Source of the DNA: Crossaster papposus
Lineage: Eukaryota; Echinodermata; Asteroidea; Velatida; Solasteridae
Assembly (NCBI GenBank): GCA_037893245.1
Contig: JBAIAA010000396.1
Span: 372,001-436,000, forward strand
Direction of reading: 5' to 3'
DNA: 64,000 nucleotides
Made by a program: the position numbers and the translations under genes. Shown piece after piece: positions 40,062 to 50,558 of this stretch; position 1 is the stretch's first letter, and every line of letters starts with the position of its first letter. The notes under the pieces were generated by a model. It made no database searches, was not told the origin of the DNA, and worked only from the letters and a program-made list of their open reading frames with translations.

Positions 40062-40664
40062 CAGCTTTTTTGCTCCCGTGATTTTGAGGCGTTGTCAAGT
40101 TTTGTCGTGCTAAACTGATATTTTTTGTATATCAGTTTATTCCGTTTGTTTTATAGACCAGGTTGGTCTTATTTTCGCCAAATTTCTTTGTATTTTTGGT
40201 CGTTGTTTTGGAGGTTTTTAGTTTTGGTTTTTGGTCGCTGGCTGTATACGCAGTGCTGTAGCAGCCAGCGCCATTCGTTTACGTACAGCCTTTGTTCTCC
40301 CCGTGGAAGTCCACGGGGCCATAGGTTTGTACGTGTTTCTTTGTCCGTCCGTACAGTGTACGGTTTTTCCTTTGTTGTTCATTTACCCGTGGCGCTTACA
40401 TAACACCAGTTGTGTGTGTAGTGCTACGGGTTTTTCCTATTTCTTTGTGTGGGTGAAGGCAATAAGTCTTGCCTTCACGCCATTTTTGTATATACGATAG
40501 TGTTGTGTATGTGCCGCGCTTGTATTTTGTTTTATACATAGCGCGTGTGCTTATACTTTACTTTCTTGTTTTGCTGGACTAGGCAGTTGCTAGTCCAGCC
40601 TTGTTTTAATACCCAGGAGGTTTTTCCTTTCTTGGTATTTTGTATTATTTGGTTTATTTCCTGC

Positions 40665-42320
40665 ATGTCGGGAAATAATTCTTCTAGTGCTAGGCGTCCC
40701 CGCGCTTTCGAACTTAGTTTCGATGGCAAGGAGACGCCTAGCGATGTTTTTAAGGTCCTCCGGGGGATTGGGATTGTCCCGTCCTCCCACCTGGAGGCTT
40801 TACAACCCCTTTCCGGCGGCCGGTTTGACCTTACGTTCAAATCGGCCGTCTTGGCTCGTCGTTTCGAGCTTGATCTGGACCAGCTTCCTGGGTGTCGAGT
40901 TACATCCTTCGACATGAAGCTGGTCTCAGTCAATTATGTGGAGATGGATCTTGACGACAATGTCGTCAGATCCATTCTCTCTAGGTACGGCAGGGTCCAT
41001 AAGGGTAGGTTTTTGACCTACCCCGAGGAGCCTGCCGTATTTACTGGCACCCGGCAATACTTAATGTCGGGTGTCAGGTCCATTCCGTCGGTTCTCCGCA
41101 TCGGGAATCGCAATGCCTGGGTCGGCCACTCTGGTCAGACTCGGACTTGCGCCCGATGCGGAAGCCCTGGCCACTCTGCAAGCAAATGTATCACCGTAAG
41201 GTGTTACAAATGCTTGCAGTTGGGTCATCCCTCCGGGGAGTGCCCCAACAGGGTGGTGTGCACGTTCTGCGGGGACGAGGGGCACGGTTTTAAACTGTGC
41301 CCTAAGTCCTTCGCAGAGAGGGTGCGGCCCGCCAAGCGGTGGGCAGATGTGGTGGTGCAGGGGAAATCTTCCCCTGCACAACATAAGGGGGAGGCTTCTC
41401 CGCCTCTTGAGGCGCCCACACTTGTGAGCGCCGAGAAGGTGGTGAGCCCTTCCTCTTCCTCTAGCTCCGGGCCCGGTCCGTCGGGCTCGGAGACTGTAAC
41501 GGTGTCCGATGCCAATATAGTATCGGACTTCGAATTGCCTCGAGCACCGTGTATTCGGTGCTCGAAGGATGCCGGTCCTCTACGATCCGCGGAAGGGTGG
41601 CTTTGTTTCCACTGCGACCGCTGGATCACGAGGACCGTTAAGTTCAGCTTTGTCGGTTGCGGCGGCTGTATGGGAGACGGCGATGGAATCGTTGTCTCTT
41701 GTGACGCCGTTGGGTGTCAGGCCGCCGCGATCGAGAAAGCTGTTCCTTTTGTCCCTGTATCAAGGAAGGGGAAGGCGAAGAAGAAGAAGAAGAGGTCGCG
41801 AGACCCTTCTTCGGACTCGGATGCCCCCTCTTCCAAAATACAGGGAACTAACCTCTCAGACTCTCAGGAGTCTGAGATGGTATTAGACGAGCCGGTTGGC
41901 TCGTCTAAAACCACCACCGGCCCCCTAAACAACACCGAGGGTGGCACCGGGGTGGAGGTAACCCCGGAGACCTCTAATGAGCCTCTCCGGAGTCGACCTT
42001 TAGATCAGGCCATGGCCAAAATGAATGAACTCAAGGTCCCCGGGATTGGTAACCAGGCACTTGTCTGCTACCCTCCGCGGGGCTGCGAGGCTGAGTTCTT
42101 CGATTGGGGGGAGTTTGTTGCACACCTGCAGAGGGTCCACGGTTGTAAGCCACGGATCCGCTGCGAGGTGTGTGGACTCAAGTTACCGACTCCGTTGTCG
42201 TCTCCGTTGTTTTGGGCTGGCCATCTGGCCCGGGAGCATACTCAGTATGTTCTGGGCACAGATAGTGCCAGCCTTGTTAAGTTGTTTGATATGCGTGTCC
42301 GTTTTCCGAAAGTCGTTTAG
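40665..42320 (+). CDS. ORF1-like zinc-finger protein of insertion C
   Basis: 551 codons from ATG 40665. The frame is open from 40545, but the upstream 40 residues are hydrophobic and lack similarity to ORF1 starts, so the inner ATG (MSGNNSSS) is preferred; this is not certain. Residues about 10-80 and 84-155 correspond in position to the N-terminal and RRM-like domains of the D family. CCHC knuckles are C162-C165-H170-C175, C180-C183-H188-C193 and C199-C202-H207-C212. Next come an eight-cysteine segment (C296, C299, C314, C317, C332, C335, C346, C351), a Lys-rich stretch (about 367-378), and two C2H2-like fingers (C468-C474-H487-H492 and C500-C503-H520-H525). Function is inferred: RNA binding by the knuckles and possibly DNA-target binding by the C-terminal fingers. 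Confidence 0.8.
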   Translation: MSGNNSSSARRPRAFELSFDGKETPSDVFKVLRGIGIVPSSHLEALQPLSGGRFDLTFKSAVLARRFELDLDQLPGCRVTSFDMKLVSVNYVEMDLDDNVVRSILSRYGRVHKGRFLTYPEEPAVFTGTRQYLMSGVRSIPSVLRIGNRNAWVGHSGQTRTCARCGSPGHSASKCITVRCYKCLQLGHPSGECPNRVVCTFCGDEGHGFKLCPKSFAERVRPAKRWADVVVQGKSSPAQHKGEASPPLEAPTLVSAEKVVSPSSSSSSGPGPSGSETVTVSDANIVSDFELPRAPCIRCSKDAGPLRSAEGWLCFHCDRWITRTVKFSFVGCGGCMGDGDGIVVSCDAVGCQAAAIEKAVPFVPVSRKGKAKKKKKRSRDPSSDSDAPSSKIQGTNLSDSQESEMVLDEPVGSSKTTTGPLNNTEGGTGVEVTPETSNEPLRSRPLDQAMAKMNELKVPGIGNQALVCYPPRGCEAEFFDWGEFVAHLQRVHGCKPRIRCEVCGLKLPTPLSSPLFWAGHLAREHTQYVLGTDSASLVKLFDMRVRFPKVV

Positions 42321-42376
42321 TCCCTTTTGTTGTCTTGTAGTTGATAGTATGTATTTTGTTTGTATACGTTCTATGG

Positions 42377-42436
42377 CAGAGAGTTAGGGTCGTACCCTAC
42401 CATGGTAATGCGTGGGTAGCGTGGCTACACTCTCTG
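42377..42436 (+). repeat. Possible three-way junction in the 3' UTR of insertion C
   Basis: An outer 8-bp stem (42377-42384 with 42429-42436) encloses two hairpins: 42385-42390 with 42394-42399, and 42416-42420 with 42424-42428. Such a fold near the 3' end could be the recognition structure for the reverse transcriptase; that role is inference. Confidence 0.7.
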
Positions 42437-42570
42437 TCTGTACCGTCCTGTTTTGGTGTTTTGTTGTTTATTCTGGTTACGGGCAGGGGGGCTCGAGACC
42501 CCACAACACTGTAGTTCGGCGATTTGGTAAGTCGACCTGTCCGGGGCTTTCAGCCCCATATCAAAAAACA

Positions 42571-42723
42571 GTATCTGTTCTTTTCAGCTTAATATCTGAA
42601 ACGCTGTTCATCGAACAGCCAGTATATTAATCTGATTTTTGGATTTGGGCCGTGGAATAGAGGCTTGCCTCGTCCCGGCCATGGGTTGGCCCGGTATAGC
42701 AGTACATCCGGGATTCGGCCCAC
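42571..42723 (+). pseudogene. U2 3' fragment (nt 36-188), right of insertion C
   Basis: Resumes at the same base as after the other insertions, although the end of insertion C is unrelated to theirs. Confidence 0.94.
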
Positions 42724-43457
42724 TCCCCTCGGGGAACATCAATTAATACAAAAACAGGTCTCGTCTATTATGTGTATTCCTATGTCGCCTCACTTTTACA
42801 AGTTCTTTCTTCGCTTTACTTCGTGGCTTTCTTATATTTGAACATTTCAATTTGTCTCAATTAAATAATTGTATGAAGACCGATCTCTTTGTTTTAGGTT
42901 GATTTCTGAAGAAAGGGAAAAACAACAACAACAAAAACAAACAAACAAACAAACAAACAAACAGATCCTCTGCGACTGGTTGTATTTTTTTTTGGCGAAG
43001 ATGTATTAGATTTCTTTATCTTTTCCATATTTTTAGAAATTCATATGATTTCATATAAATGTAGACTTTAAATGTTCTTTTTGTTTTTGGTCTTGTTTGT
43101 TTGAATTCCATTTTTGTTCTAAATACTGTATAGGTAATAATGCAGGGCCCTTTTTTATAGCTTTTTTTTTGTAAGTGATAAAACCTCAAATACAATAAAT
43201 AACAGTGCTTTTAACAGTTCAGTTTTTATGTTTGTATTTTAATGTTGCGATTATTCGTTTGCTTGCTTTCCTCTCTCTCTCTCTCTCGTTGACTGTTTAT
43301 TTCTCCTCTCGTGTCGTTATTTCGGGAGGGAAACCTCTGCCACGATTTGTTGCTAGAGGGCGCCCTGACTTTCGTTTGCCTGGCGTGCTCCTATCGCGTC
43401 CGCGCATAGCAGTGATATATAATACACTGCCTCGCCCATTCAATCGATCTAGTCTAG

Positions 43458-43805
<348 letters not shown>

Positions 43806-43840
43806 ATAGATGCATGATACATGCCATTTTCAAACCAAAC

Positions 43841-43856
43841 GGCTCTTTTCAGAGCC
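43841..43856 (+). terminator. Histone 3' stem-loop, H4 copy 7
   Basis: Same sequence and spacing as the H4 stem-loop of unit 1. Confidence 0.98.
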
Positions 43857-44292
43857 ACCACGATTTCACAAAAAGAGATTGATTCCAGGTTTTAATTTGT
43901 GTGTACTCTGTTATTATTTGGGCATTGTCTCGCGGGATTCAGTGTGGATTTTCCTCCCTGTGTCTATTAGTATTAAGGTTTTTTTCTTTTCGTTTATTGC
44001 CCGTAATTATTCCCGGGATGTCTTTATCGAAGACACGGCCCATTTGTTTATTTTGGTAGCTGGGGAAAATTAATTTGCTTGCAAAGTATCATGTACTCGT
44101 AGGTAATATTGACCGTATTGTTTCGGAGGGTAAATCAGTTGTGATCAGTGAAGCGTCCCGGCATGGTGTCCGAATTATCCAATCGGAAGACTGCCCATTG
44201 TTATACTTCAGCCCCAGGATGCTATTCTCTAGTCTTAAGAGACGGCCTGTTCGTTGATTTGGCATTCACTTCTTATCTACTCTCCATTCTGA

Positions 44293-44721
<429 letters not shown>

Positions 44722-44752
44722 GTCACAGCTGCGTGCGCAAAACTAACCGAAC

Positions 44753-44768
44753 GGCCCTTTTCAGGGCC
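44753..44768 (+). terminator. Histone 3' stem-loop, H3 copy 7
   Basis: Same sequence and spacing as the H3 stem-loop of unit 1. Confidence 0.98.
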
Positions 44769-45455
44769 AATATTTTTTTCAAAGAGAGATTCATTCCAAT
44801 CGCGTTTTCTGTAGAGTTTTGGAAAGTTAAGTTTGGTTACTATAGGTAAATACGAATTTTAACTGGCCAGAGCTCCGGAGAACGGATTAATAAAATTAAT
44901 CGGATTAGTCTCTTTCCATTTTGTTTGTTTGTCTGTCTGTCTCTTATTTTTTGTTGTCCCCCCACCCCCCAAAATAAAAATAAAAAATTATTTTACTTTT
45001 AATACGGTAAAAAAGGAGAAGAGTAATTGCCTGGCCATGTACACAATTGTTTATGCAGTCATTTTGTGTCATATTTTCGAAAACGGGAACTCTTCGTTAC
45101 ATTGGATGATACGCAAGTTTACCCGGCGTTTGGGGAAAAATAAATAATGAGTGAAACCACACCGGATTGTTGGCCTCTACCGAATATAATAAAAAAGTGG
45201 ATATTCTAAATTATTGTTTGTAATTGTTTGTTTCTTGGAGTTTTCATTCGGATTCGGAAGGATAGCTTTTGCCCTCTGTGCGTGTGGCAAGCGCCAATGC
45301 ATGTCACTTTGCACGCGTACATAATTCTTCACGCTTGGGTGATTGTGTGGACAATGCGTGTATGCCCAGAATCCTAGCGGGTACCATAAAAGTCGTCCCG
45401 GCATGCTTGACCTTCCATTCGATCGCACGATCACATACACTCATCTTCTCCAATC

Positions 45456-45824
45456 ATGGCTCCTAAAGTTAGCGGAAAAGGCCAGAAGAAGGCCGGCAAC
45501 ACCAAGGCTCCGGTCAGCACGAACAAGAAGAGGCGTCGGCGTCGCAAGGAGAGCTACGGCATCTACATCTACAAAGTCATGAAACAGGTGCACCCCGACA
45601 CAGGAATCTCCAGCAAGGCAATGAGCATCATGAACAGCTTTGTCAACGACGTGTTTGAGCGCATCGCCGGCGAATCTTCCCGCCTTGCCCACTACAACAA
45701 GAAGTCGACCATCTCAAGTCGTGAAGTGCAGACTGCAGTACGCCTAATCCTCCCGGGAGAGCTTGCCAAGCATGCAGTCAGCGAAGGAACCAAGGCCGTC
45801 ACCAAGTATACGACTTCAAAATAG
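45456..45824 (+). CDS. H2B: Histone H2B, copy 7
   Basis: Same protein as copy 1. TATA element 45386-45392, stem-loop 45869-45884. Confidence 0.99.
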   Translation: MAPKVSGKGQKKAGNTKAPVSTNKKRRRRRKESYGIYIYKVMKQVHPDTGISSKAMSIMNSFVNDVFERIAGESSRLAHYNKKSTISSREVQTAVRLILPGELAKHAVSEGTKAVTKYTTSK

Positions 45825-45868
45825 GTTGACCGAGGGAGGAACAAATAACACGAAAAACATAACCAAAC

Positions 45869-45884
45869 GGCTCTTTTCAGAGCC
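45869..45884 (+). terminator. Histone 3' stem-loop, H2B copy 7
   Basis: Same sequence and spacing as the H2B stem-loop of unit 1. Confidence 0.98.
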
Positions 45885-46900
45885 AACACAATTTAAAAAA
45901 AAGAGATGTGACTGTCTGATCTGTGTTACTAATTTAGTCAATATTCGTAGGTGGTAAAATCGTTCGGGTAGTGTTCCCGTCTTTACATTCTCCCTGACCT
46001 TAAAAGGAGAAATGAAGATCAACATTAACCTTCTGTTCTCGTCGCCTTTGAAAACAAATATGTGACTTGAAAAGGCATGACGGGGAAAAGTATTTCTGTA
46101 GTATTTGGAGTTCTATTGTTTTACACCGTAGTAAAGACCGATTCGTTAGTTTTGCAATGATACCAACAGTATTTATTTACATCATTTAATTAACATGATA
46201 TATACAACATTGCAGGGCTGACAGTGCGCCGCCCAACCTAAGCGATCGAATTTTTAAAACCAACGAATAGCTTTGACCAAAACAATTATACGCGTGTCCG
46301 CCAACAACGAAATTGACAAATGGGGGTCATTGTTAATTTAGCCTCAGTAAGTCACGTAGGAATTTGCAATGGCGAAACAGCCTTTTGTTATTCAGCACCT
46401 GTGCACGCAGTGGTTTTTGTTCATTCAGTCTCCATTACGAGAAGTAGTGGTTTCTTGTTTGATGTATGTTTAATATATGTGTTTGTCGTATCTCTGTGCA
46501 GACAAATCCGTGACAGTTTTCAATGTGGTTTATGAGGGACGATCTGCGGCCAGCGTGGAGGCAGGTCAATCGGTAGGCAACAGGGACACACCGTCGGGAT
46601 AACAGAAATCGTCTGAGAAAGCAGGTAAGGTTTTTGGGTGCTTTGGGTTTTTGCTGTTATGATTTCATCGCTTAGATTGAAGACAGACAGACAGACAGAC
46701 CTCGTTCAAAAAATGTATCCCTGTCTTCACGAATCCAAAAATGGATGCGGTGCACTCAACCGTACAGTAAGTGTGTCGCGCGTGATTGGCTACTTGGCGT
46801 GCTTCGGCCAATCCACCGGAACGCTATAACTAGTGCTGTCACCCCCCTCGTACGGCACTTTCACTGCAGATCGCAATCTACTGTCACCAATTACTTCAAG

Positions 46901-47278
46901 ATGACTGGACGAGGAAAGAGCGGAAAAGCAAGAAGCAAGGCCAGGAGCAGGTCCTCAAGGGCGGGACTGCAGTTCCCCGTGGGTCGCGTTCATCGATTTT
47001 TGCGAAGGGGCAACTACGCTGAGCGGGTTGGAGCCGGTGCACCGGTCTACCTGGCAGCCGTGATGGAATACCTGACCGCGGAGATCCTGGAGCTGGCCGG
47101 TAACGCAGCACGAGACAATAAGAAGACGAGAATTAACCCTCGACATCTGCAGCTTGCTGTACGCAACGACGAAGAGCTTAACAAGTTGATGAGTGGGGTT
47201 ACCATCGCGCAAGGCGGTGTGCTTCCCAACATCCAGCAAGTACTTCTGCCCAAAAAGGCCGCCAAAGTATCAAAGTAA
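46901..47278 (+). CDS. H2A: Histone H2A, copy 7 (Ile87Val variant)
   Basis: Same as copy 1 except for G at 47159, which changes Ile87 to Val ([11 protein letters not shown] instead of [11 protein letters not shown]). Val is the usual residue here in animal H2A, so this copy may keep the older state. It is the only amino-acid difference I found among the histone genes of the window. TATA element 46825-46830, stem-loop 47324-47339. Confidence 0.99.
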   Translation: MTGRGKSGKARSKARSRSSRAGLQFPVGRVHRFLRRGNYAERVGAGAPVYLAAVMEYLTAEILELAGNAARDNKKTRINPRHLQLAVRNDEELNKLMSGVTIAQGGVLPNIQQVLLPKKAAKVSK

Positions 47279-47323
47279 TAGGCCTACAAACAAATTACTT
47301 TGCCTCCACAAACAAAACCAAAA

Positions 47324-47339
47324 GGCTCTTTTCAGGGCC
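47324..47339 (+). terminator. Histone 3' stem-loop, H2A copy 7
   Basis: Same sequence as the H2A stem-loop of unit 1, with the U-G pair. Confidence 0.96.
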
Positions 47340-48711
47340 ACCACATAGTTACAAGAGAGAAACGCCGCTGTCTGTCTGTTCTTCATTTTTAAATAAAGTT
47401 TTAAAAGAGACAAATTTAGATAATACATGTGTAGATTTTAACTTTCACAGCCAAAGGCCCGCTGAGTTTGTTCAATGGCTTCGTTTATTTTTTAAAGAAT
47501 CGCCTTCCCTTTTCCTGCTTATAAAAATATTAAGAAAGTGTTTTTTGTCATCCGGGCGCGCGTGCGTTTTAACTTGTATCCCGGCGACCTTCATATAAAA
47601 ACTAGTTCATTAAATATGCAACGCGCGCACTGTGACTTCAACAAAGCAAAAATAAATACGCGCTGTGTCTGTACTCTATATATACATGTACTACGCGTAC
47701 TGTACAGTACATGCATGTTCAGTTTGTAAAAGTACGTGAATGATATTATACCCGCGACCCAGCACATCAAAATCAAGAATAAGTCGGAAAAAGACTTTCG
47801 GAGATATAAATATAATAAGATTGCAAATTCAATAAGCTTTTTAATGACATCCATCACAAGCCTTTAGCTCGGAAATTATTGGTTACGAGTTACAGACTGG
47901 GGATGGCTATCAATAGAAAGCCTATGGAATTTCAAATGTTACTATGTACATATCGTGAATTGTCATTTCCCGCTTATTATTGATTTTGATATCCTGGGTC
48001 ACATTTTCATAGATTTAACAAAAACATTGGAAATGTGGTGAGTTGACACTTCGCGTGTGGTCTATTAGCTTTGTTTTCGTGTTCTGTCTTACCTGGGCCC
48101 AATTTCATAACAAATGTAAGCACAACAATTTGCTTAGCATGAAACCTTTTCCTTGGCCAAACTGAAGATTTCCGAACACGTTTTATTGACGGTCGTGAAT
48201 TCTCGTTAACGTTCGCGACTACAATTTCGACGTCTGGGTGTACACAATTAAATGGTCAGGCCATAGAACCAGACTATTTTCACCGCCCACAAAGTGGGAC
48301 ATTTAGGTTCTGCTTAAAAACAAATAAACCGGCCTGAACGGTAAACGATCGAGGCGCGGTTGTGCCGAAGGGCGCCATCTATCGGCACGCTCGTACCGGC
48401 AGGTCTGTGTGTATTTACAGCGGCGAGGCGCAGTGCAGCATGGCGATAATTTTGATACCAGTCGCATTTTTCCAGATTTTCAAGTGACTTTTGGTTAAAA
48501 AAAATGAATTTGTAAAAGAATATTGTCGATGTGTATGAAAATGTGTTATGAAAACCCCCCAAGCTCATGAATATTGATGTAAATTAACGTGCCAAAAGTT
48601 GGTAATTTCTATAAACGGGTTTGCGTCGGGCTCTGTGAGAAGTCCTTTTCTTGACCCGAAATACACAAATTAGAAAAGTTAAAATAAGAATATTATTCGG
48701 ATGAGAACAAT

Positions 48712-48758
48712 GGGCGGGGGAATCAATTTGCATGCATAATTCCAGAGCGCCCTATTGG
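48712..48758 (+). promoter_or_regulatory. U2 promoter, now ahead of insertion D
   Basis: Unchanged U2 promoter elements ahead of 32 nt of U2 and a 12-nt leader before ORF1 of the autonomous element. Confidence 0.6.
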
Positions 48759-48774
48759 TTCAATGTCAATCGTT

Positions 48775-48806
48775 ATCGCTTCTCGGCCTTTTGGCTAAGA
48801 TCATGT
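48775..48806 (+). pseudogene. U2 5' fragment (nt 1-32), left of insertion D
   Basis: U2 nt 1-32 with the normal T22; nt 33-35 are lost. Confidence 0.94.
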
Positions 48807-48818
48807 ACAACTGCTACC

Positions 48819-50516
48819 ATGGCCAACCGAGAATTACAGAGAACTCTTTCTACTTACCTGACGACCGATGAGAAGATCGACTATGCCAAGATGTGTGACC
48901 TGGTGGCCAAGACCGCCGGGGAGACTGACGTCGTTTGCGTCCAGCAACTAAACGGCAACAAATGGTGCGTCACCACGAAGACTGAAGCGGCCAAGGGAAA
49001 GATGCTCAACGCCAGCTTGTCCATCGGAGCGCAGCGGATTACGGCTACACCTGTGTCGAAGAAGCTGGCGTTCATCACAGTCCGTGACGCACCATTTGAA
49101 CTGAGCGACGTCACCATCTCCTCGGCATTGTCCCCATACGGGAAGGTGTTCGGGGTGCGTCGGGGCCACTGGCAGCGTCACCTTGGGTGGGAGAACGGCC
49201 ATCGACACGCACGGGTGGATCTGAGTCGTCCCATCCCGTCCTACGTGCGTGTCGGTGGTTTTCAACTGCGGGTTACTTACGACAACCAGGAACAGACATG
49301 CCGGGTTTGCGGAGCGGTCGGCCACCTGGCCGCGGGGTGTCCTACAGTTGTATGCTACAACTGTAATAAGCCCGGTCATCGTAGCCGTGAGTGCCCTGAG
49401 CCGGTAAAATGTCGAATGTGCGGGGTGACGGGGCACTACGCAGCACGGTGCCCCCGTTCGTACGCCGGTCACCTGCGCGCTTCGACCCTCGCCGGCTCGG
49501 ACGGCGGCGATGACCGCGGCGACCCGCGGCCGGTGAGGCCGTCTAGACCACCATGGGCCTGTCTCGACCCTACTGCCACCGTGAAGGAGACTCGGCACCC
49601 GCAGACGACAACCACACCACCCCAGGAGACATCCGTCCGGCCCAAGACCCGCCCCACCCCGGCACCCCGGACAACGGCAACCCGGCCCACGGCACCCCAG
49701 ACCACGGCACCCCGGACAACGGCAACCCGGCCCACGGCACCCCAGACCACGGCAACCCGGACCACGGGTAGCCGGCCCACGGCACCTAAGACCACGGCTA
49801 CCGGGACCACGGCAACCCGGACCACGGCAACCCGGCCCACGGCACCACAGACCACAGCACCACAGACCACGGCACCCCAGACCACGGCAACCTACCCCAC
49901 GACGACCCACCTCAAGGAGACGACACCCCACCCCAACGAGAAGATAACCCACTCCAAGGACACGACAACAACACACAAGACCCAACGACCGTGCCCCCCG
50001 CCGAATCGACCATCCCCAGCGGGCACACCCGTCGCAGTCGTCACCAAGCCCGCCCGTACAACTAACATTGAACAACGAGATGCACCTTCCCCGAGACCGT
50101 CGGTCTCGGGGGAAAATCTGCGCGGTACGGGCGCGGCGTGTTCCCCGGCCATGGAGAGTTCCACGTCGGACAGTGAGTCTGCTACATCCACGGCCACCAA
50201 CATTTCCGACTACTCCATGGCCTACCATCTGCGGAACTCGTCGGGTGTGCCCCGCGAGCCCGACGTCCCCGTTTGGTGTGCCGCGGACAACACTAAGTCC
50301 TGGGCCGATCAAGTTACGGAGTCGGAGGAAATTAAACGAGACTTGGAGCGACTGAACCAGGCGTGCGATTCCGACGGTTCAGTCGTTTCCATGTCCTCCG
50401 TCGCCTCCTCCAAACGCGGTCACCTTTCGTCGGACTCGCCTGGGGAATGGGAGGAGATTCGGCATAAAAAACCGAACAAACGGAGGCCAAAAAAGGTGCG
50501 GTCCAACCATAAATAA
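48819..50516 (+). CDS. ORF1 protein of insertion D
   Basis: 565 codons from the ATG in ACCATGG. The frame is open upstream through the U2 fragment, but this start matches the relatives and sits in a good Kozak-like context. N-terminal domain, RRM-like region (about 84-155) and CCHC knuckles (C161-C164-H169-C174, C179-C182-H187-C192, C198-C201-H206-C211) are as in A. A Thr/Pro-rich low-complexity linker (about 240-400) contains a tandem pentapeptide repeat. The tail around WADQVTESEEIKRDLERL and HLSSDSPGEWEEIR aligns with the ends of the A, B and E proteins and is followed by a basic tail. The expected role is a nucleic-acid chaperone coating the element RNA. Confidence 0.9.
   Translation: MANRELQRTLSTYLTTDEKIDYAKMCDLVAKTAGETDVVCVQQLNGNKWCVTTKTEAAKGKMLNASLSIGAQRITATPVSKKLAFITVRDAPFELSDVTISSALSPYGKVFGVRRGHWQRHLGWENGHRHARVDLSRPIPSYVRVGGFQLRVTYDNQEQTCRVCGAVGHLAAGCPTVVCYNCNKPGHRSRECPEPVKCRMCGVTGHYAARCPRSYAGHLRASTLAGSDGGDDRGDPRPVRPSRPPWACLDPTATVKETRHPQTTTTPPQETSVRPKTRPTPAPRTTATRPTAPQTTAPRTTATRPTAPQTTATRTTGSRPTAPKTTATGTTATRTTATRPTAPQTTAPQTTAPQTTATYPTTTHLKETTPHPNEKITHSKDTTTTHKTQRPCPPPNRPSPAGTPVAVVTKPARTTNIEQRDAPSPRPSVSGENLRGTGAACSPAMESSTSDSESATSTATNISDYSMAYHLRNSSGVPREPDVPVWCAADNTKSWADQVTESEEIKRDLERLNQACDSDGSVVSMSSVASSKRGHLSSDSPGEWEEIRHKKPNKRRPKKVRSNHK
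49670..49895 (+). repeat. 15-bp minisatellite within ORF1 of insertion D
   Basis: Imperfect tandem copies of a 15-bp unit close to ACGGCACCCCAGACC, encoding TAPQT/TATRT-type pentapeptides (roughly residues 285-358). The unit is a multiple of three, so copy-number change keeps the frame. It is absent from A, B and E. Confidence 0.85.
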
Positions 50517-50558
50517 GTGTGTTTTTGTTGTTGTTTTTTGTTTTTATCCTTTTGAATT

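Larger units (their letters stand above)
40236..42557 (+). repeat. Dense series of short inverted repeats (hairpins) in insertion C
   Basis: Stems I paired by eye (arm/arm): 40236-40244/40262-40270; 40299-40307/40310-40318; 40349-40354/40358-40363; 40453-40462/40469-40478; 40573-40582/40590-40599; 40689-40698/40733-40742; 40817-40828/40837-40848 (one G-U); 40878-40887/40916-40925; 40944-40958/40962-40975 (one bulge); 40986-40994/41031-41039 enclosing 41003-41010/41016-41023; 41048-41056/41065-41073 (one G-U); 41176-41184/41211-41219; 41280-41290/41292-41302 (one G-U); 41355-41365/41369-41379; 41504-41511/41521-41528 (one G-U); 41540-41549/41556-41565; 41854-41863/41868-41877; 41883-41893/41898-41908; 41947-41953/41961-41967; 41964-41970/41994-42000; 42543-42548/42552-42557. 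They lie in leader, coding and 3' regions alike. Confidence 0.9.
40062..42570 (+). mobile_element. Insertion C: hairpin-rich ORF1-only retroelement at the same U2 site
   Basis: 2509 bp between U2 nt 33 and nt 36, with a 603-nt leader, one ORF and a 250-bp 3' UTR ending in CAAAAAACA. Neither end resembles those of A, B, D or E, and no AATAAA is present near the 3' end. The protein has the ORF1-type CCHC triplet but there is no reverse transcriptase, so its enzyme must come from elsewhere. It uses the same U2 position as the other family. The whole element is dense in short inverted repeats. Confidence 0.85.

Noticed and set aside
40125-40500. Overlapping small frames in the leader of insertion C
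   Set aside because: Their sequences follow the hairpin arms, and neither has a domain. They may be upstream ORFs by chance.
48948-50312. Long minus-strand open frame (454 codons, Gly/Cys/Arg-rich) opposite ORF1 of insertion D
   Set aside because: It is a mirror of the GC-rich 15-bp repeat and shows no domain; its repeats arise from the antisense of the Thr/Pro codons.
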